Assembly (NCBI RefSeq): GCF_910596095.1
Contig: NC_056540.1
Location: 17,572,501 to 17,636,500, forward strand
From: Thunnus maccoyii
Taxonomy: Eukaryota > Chordata > Actinopteri > Scombriformes > Scombridae
Direction of reading: 5' to 3'
DNA: 64,000 nucleotides
Both the position numbers and the translations under genes were made by a program. The notes under the pieces are model-generated. The model was given only the letters and a program-made list of their open reading frames with translations. It made no database searches and had not been told where the DNA came from. This document shows, piece by piece, positions 59,960 through 64,000 of this stretch (its first letter is position 1; the number at the start of each line of letters is the position of its first letter).

Positions 59960-61165
59960 CTCATTAGCTGTAATCAGGTGAGTTTTTTGTTGACCATCTG
60001 GGATCTTTGAGGTAAACTTCACAAAGGAATAGTTGTTCTGTTGTGAATAGGAAATTATATATAATAATAAGTTAATGCCAGTAATTTTATAACATATCAG
60101 TATGAATGTGAATTTAAGTATTTTAAGTTTTTTGTGCAGGTCTACTGTGAGAAAGAAAATAGTGGTTTAATTATTTTTATTGACTTTTGTTGACTTTTGT
60201 CAATAAAAGTTTTTTCTATTTATTTGTGGTTAATTGAACTTTTCAATCAGGGAAAGAAATTTATAAAAGGACTATATTAGAAAAATAACAACAAAATGTA
60301 AATTAATATGTTAATTATTTGTCCCGTTTAATTCTAATGAGATGATCTGCCACTTTCGCCATCTGATAAGGAAATCTGTAGAAATACTACAACATTGTTT
60401 TTGAGTCATACTGATTCTAATAAGACCCCAATTGCTGCCTTATTAAAAGCAGGTGCAGCGAAATCAACAATTAGACAAGACTGTAGCAACTGTAAGCCTT
60501 TTTCACAGAAGACATCTAGACATGTCACAGTAGGAAAAGCACTGCTGTAAATAATGATATGAATGCTGGCTGAATTTCATTTAACTGCTTCAGTTTCAGG
60601 TTCCTGGTATTGTGCGTGCTGGCTCACTGTCACACTGGGTCCATTGAGCAGAACGGAGCCGTTAATGTTATTAGTGACACTTGTGCTTTTATTACTATGA
60701 CAAGTCAAAAATGTGTGAAAAAAGCCTACTGAGGACATCAAGGTCATGTCAGTATTGTTTCTGGGAATGGGACACTTTCAACAACCTGAGTTTTTATTCC
60801 ACAAGTACTCACAACTAACTTTCATGTTTGAATTAGGCTTTTTCTGGCAAAAATTAGGATGAAATGTCCATAAAATTACAGGATTTAATAGGGCTAAACT
60901 GGCAATACATTCCAGGAAGCTTAAAAGAGCATTTACATGATCATATAAGGAGATAACATTTACAGTTACAGGATATAAATAAATTGTGAAAAAGAATTGT
61001 CAAAAAAGTTCATGTTTTGGTGGCTCAAACTTTTCTTAGAGGGGTCGGGTTGTGCTGGGAATTTGGAATTTGGACTCATGACCTCAGTATTCATAATATC
61101 CTGGCAATGGCCCTGCCTTTACATCAGCAGTTGGCAACCTTTTTGGCTTGTAACCGCTTCAAATG
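59960..61165. other. intergenic sequence
   Basis: No gene or bounded element seen. Confidence 0.4.
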
Positions 61166-61171
61166 AGGCAG

Positions 61172-61360
61172 CAGTGGTGGAAGAAGTTTTCAGATCCTTT
61201 ACTTAAGTAAAAGTACCAATACAGCAATGTAAAAATACTCCATTACAAGTAAAAGTCCTGCATGAAAAATCCTACTACATTAAAAGTACATGAGTATTAG
61301 CAGCTAAATATAGTTAAAGTATTGCAGTAAAAGTAGTGGTTGGGTCCCTCTGACTGATAT
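61172..61360. mobile_element. truncated hAT-type element of the CAGTGGTGGAAG family
   Basis: The left end CAGTGGTGGAAGAAGTTTTC and the ACTTAAGTAAAAGTACC arm match 35809-35960. The right end is missing; it breaks into another repeat near 61365. Confidence 0.75.
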
Positions 61361-61364
61361 ATTA

Positions 61365-61410
61365 TTAGGGCCTGAGCCCCAAAGGGGAGCAGACCCCTAT
61401 CTGTTCTGTT

Positions 61411-61470
<60 letters not shown>

Positions 61471-62045
61471 ATCTCGCCACTTCAGACCTAAATTTGACCC
61501 CCTAAACATGTTCAAAAACTCACCAAATTTGGCACGCACATCAGGTCTGGTGAAAAATTTGATAAAATGTAACAGTCTCAACAAGACCTACAAATCATAC
61601 GCTGACACCCCTGACCTAAATCCAACAGGAAGTCTGCAATATGCCCATCAATGTATGACTTTGTGCCAATTTTGGACCCTGAATAAACGCTATCTCCTCC
61701 TAGGGCGTATGGTATCGGCCTCAAACTTTAGTACATGACTTACCACGCTGTGCTGAAAAAAAGTTATTAAAAACTTTGTAATAACTCGAACGGTTTAGAT
61801 ATTATAAGCCCTGAAAGTTGTAGTGCCACATCGCACCTTACAATGTAAACCAATGGGGAGGCAATCTCTAGGCATGGACTTTGTGTCAAACAAATGGTTC
61901 TGATGTCTAAACTATAAGTCTGACCACTTTCAAACCTGTATCAATGGATTTGCGACGAAATTTCCTACAAAAGAATGTAACTTTTGATGTAGGATTTAGC
62001 CAAAGTCATGGGATTTATGAGAATATTTCACAAGAAGAGTGACAT
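61365..62045. repeat. unclassified interspersed fish repeat (GGGCCTGAGCCCC... family)
   Basis: It opens with AGGGCCTGAGCCCCAAAGGG, has a (TTTC)n run at 61407-61470, then the phrases CACCAAATTTGGCACGCACA, CGCTATCTCCTCCTAGGGCG and AATAACTCGAACGGTTTAGA. These are known to me as a dispersed fish repeat. Class unknown. Confidence 0.55.
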
Positions 62046-62065
62046 TCTCCCATTCTCCTCTTCAA

Positions 62066-62115
62066 CTGAGAGGGAGAGAGAGAGAGAATGGGGGGGGGGG
62101 GGGGGGGGGGGGGGG
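62066..62115. repeat. (GA)n followed by a 26-base G run
   Basis: GAGAGAGAGAGA leads to 26 uninterrupted G (62090-62115). It can form G-quadruplexes, and its length is likely unreliable in any assembly. Confidence 0.9.
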
Positions 62116-62590
62116 TTGAATAGAGCTCATCGAGTGACAGACACAGGAACAGTTTCTTCCCTGTCGTTATCACACTTATGAACAGTTAACTCAGGCATTG
62201 AGCAATAACCCTGGATCACTAAAATAACCACTGTACCTACAAATTATACATATTTATTTTAGTTTAAAATACAAAATGTGCAATACATTTACTGTACATT
62301 TGAACAGGCAAATACATATACTGCACACAACCACCTACTATTTGTATATAAAGAAACATGTCACTTTGTTTACCATTTAATATTTATCTCAGCACTCTTC
62401 ACTTCTTTGCACTATCTGTATCCTGTTTACAGTTCACAGAAGGAATTTCACCTGTATACAGTCATTCCTTGTGTGTCTTTCTGAAGATTGTTGTGTTGTG
62501 TGTAAGTACATTGAGAGCCATTAAACTGGGGGTCAATTTCCTTGTATGCGCAAACATACTCGGCCAATAAATGTGATTCAAATTCTGAAA
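62116..62590 (+). repeat. LINE 3' end
   Basis: GGAACAGTTTCTTCCCTGTC..., TTGCACTATCTGTATCC... and the terminus CAATTTCCTTGTATGCGCAA...GGCCAATAAATGTGATTCAA ending in CAAATTCTGAAAT is the standard 3' UTR and tail of an abundant fish LINE. The coding part is lost. Confidence 0.65.
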
Positions 62591-62599
62591 TTGTAAAAT

Positions 62600-63490
62600 A
62601 AGTTGTTCAGGTGCCAAGAGATACAGATATTTATCCAGTTACTTCCCAAAAAAATGCTTGACATTTCATTGATTCATGTATACCTATCATTACTTATGTT
62701 TTGTAACTGGTATTTATAATTTATTATATTGTTGGAAGGACATCTGGAGCCAGAGATGGTGGATTGCAAACATGCAGAAGGATGCAGAAATAAGGGCTGT
62801 AAAAACAAGACGTACATGTTCCTCTGCATAGCCAGAAAGAGAAATTGTTTCCTGGATTATCATTGCTACAAGTAAAACTCAAAAAGTAACATGCAAAGAA
62901 ATGAAAACACGGAATAAGTTTTTAGATTTGCAGAAATAGTTCATTCTTTCCATACCTTAAATCAACAAATAACTCTCACAAAGAATTTAAAAGCAAAGAA
63001 ATACAGGAGCAATAACAGATCAAAGAAGATTTGAGTTCAGCTGTTCCATAGCTGAAATTAAAAAAAAACACACTCAGAGATGTCAAGGTAAGACAAGGAA
63101 AGCAAAATAAACTTTAAAAATTAGCTTTCTGTTTAATAGAAAATCTATTGAAACTTGCCAAAAAAAATAAACAAAAAAGTGAAACAAATACAAAATGAAA
63201 GAAAGTTAAATATGTTGTTGGTTTAAGATGGTAGTATGGCTGGAAACCTTTAAATTTTGTACTGTCATGTTTGACTGCTGTCTACTACAGTGGACATGCT
63301 GTAAAAAATTAAAAAAAAAGATTTTGAAAAGGTCTAAATTATTAGATGTTTCTTTTACTCTAAACCTACAGAAAATCACACACACACAAAAAACAAAATT
63401 GGAAGACACTTTTTTTCCTTGGTTCTCAGGAGGTTATATACTGTATATTATTGTTTCCACTATCTGCGCTGCTCTGAGCTGTTTCTTGAG
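62600..63490. other. AT-rich intergenic sequence
   Basis: No feature recognised before the promoter block. Confidence 0.4.
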
Positions 63491-63499
63491 TCCACTCCC

Positions 63500-63892
63500 T
63501 CCTCGGCCTCTTATTGGCTGACCCTCACACCTCGGTCTCTGATTGGCTGATCTTACCACCTGAGGAACGACGGACTTGTTCCGGGATTCCGATGTCGGCC
63601 TAACAGGCGAGCTAACCGCTAGCGGCTAACTGAAGGAGCACCGAGACGACTCTCACCCTAGAGGCAAGACAGCTCGCATGTTCGATAACCAGTACGTCCT
63701 GCTTGTTTTACCAGCTCTTCGTGGTGACTGTGTAGTTGAACGCAACTATAGTTATAATGCCAGTCGTCAATGAATGCTAACTTTTACTCCGCGAATTTAA
63801 AGCGTTCATGCTAGCCAGGTAACGCTAGCTAACTCCCTTAGCTTTGGCTGTGGGAAAGGACTGAGCAGTGTCGCAAAAACTTTCGAGGCTAG
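63500..63892 (+). promoter_or_regulatory. CCAAT-box promoter and first non-coding exon of a gene running off the window
   Basis: Two 29-bp tandem units each contain CTCGG-CTCT-ATTGGCTGA (CCAAT boxes at 63513-63517 and 63542-63546, inverted). They precede CpG-rich sequence from 63560. The likely transcript starts near 63590 and the exon ends at a strong donor, AG|GTAAGA (63893), or at GTACGT (63692). No clear coding start is in view. Human gene order next to CLP1 suggests zdhhc5, which is an inference from synteny only. Confidence 0.5.
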
Positions 63893-64000
63893 GTAAGAGC
63901 TAACGAATTACTGAAGTATTGCGTTTGAATCTCTAATTTTTTAGGTCGTTTCAAATAAAACACAGCAGCGTTATTAGTGAACTTTAAAAGACATGAAGTG

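Noticed and set aside
1-64000. Endogenous retrovirus, LTR element or Polinton
   Set aside because: Looked for paired LTR-like direct repeats and gag/pol/capsid-like frames; none was recognised. All retroelement sequence seen is of LINE type.
1-64000. CRISPR arrays, operons and bacterial promoters
   Set aside because: The window is a vertebrate nuclear genome with spliced genes; no such structure is present.

Overview
The window is vertebrate nuclear DNA, almost certainly from a ray-finned fish of the spiny-rayed (percomorph) type. Small GT-AG exons sit in AT-rich, repeat-studded sequence. The repeats are fish families: hAT and Tc1 derivatives with intact terminal repeats, LINE tails, and many (CA)n runs. 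The gene set matches the neighbourhood on human 11q12.1: SLC43A3, RTN4RL2, SELENOH, CLP1.

Layout. (1) 120-2500: a minus-strand LINE tail with a tRNA-Trp-like head, then a four-exon minus-strand gene for a small secreted Pro/Ser/Gly-rich protein that I cannot name. (2) 2.5-11.5 kb: no host gene seen. It holds two hAT-type short elements with perfect 8-bp target duplications, a decayed LINE end and a near-perfect 0.6-kb inverted repeat. (3) 11.5-20.7 kb: slc43a3, plus strand, 12 coding exons, 490 codons, intact. (4) 20.7-28.8 kb: repeats, including a LINE end, a decayed Tc1 element and a short inverted-repeat element. (5) 28.9-35.4 kb: rtn4rl2, plus strand, 4 coding exons, 462 residues, with a TATA promoter and a long 3' UTR. 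(6) 35.4-44.4 kb: repeats, including one hAT element nested in another. (7) 44.66-54.55 kb: a direct tandem duplication of the whole selenoprotein H gene. Both copies keep the in-frame UGA for selenocysteine, the CxxU motif, all splice sites and an identical SECIS element, but the second copy has changed at conserved residues. (8) 54.8-58.6 kb: clp1, intact, 441 residues. (9) 58.6-63.4 kb: repeats. (10) 63.5-64 kb: a CCAAT-box promoter and first exon of a plus-strand gene that runs off the window, by synteny perhaps zdhhc5.

The genes do not form an operon. They are a purine nucleobase transporter (slc43a3), a GPI-anchored Nogo-receptor relative (rtn4rl2), a nuclear redox selenoprotein (selenoh, two copies) and an RNA 5'-kinase of mRNA 3'-end and tRNA processing (clp1). 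The most unusual content is the two-copy selenoh locus. Its second copy has only about 65 bp of duplicated upstream sequence and carries a Harbinger-like element whose exact empty site is preserved in copy 1. No endogenous retrovirus, Polinton or other capsid-bearing element was recognised.
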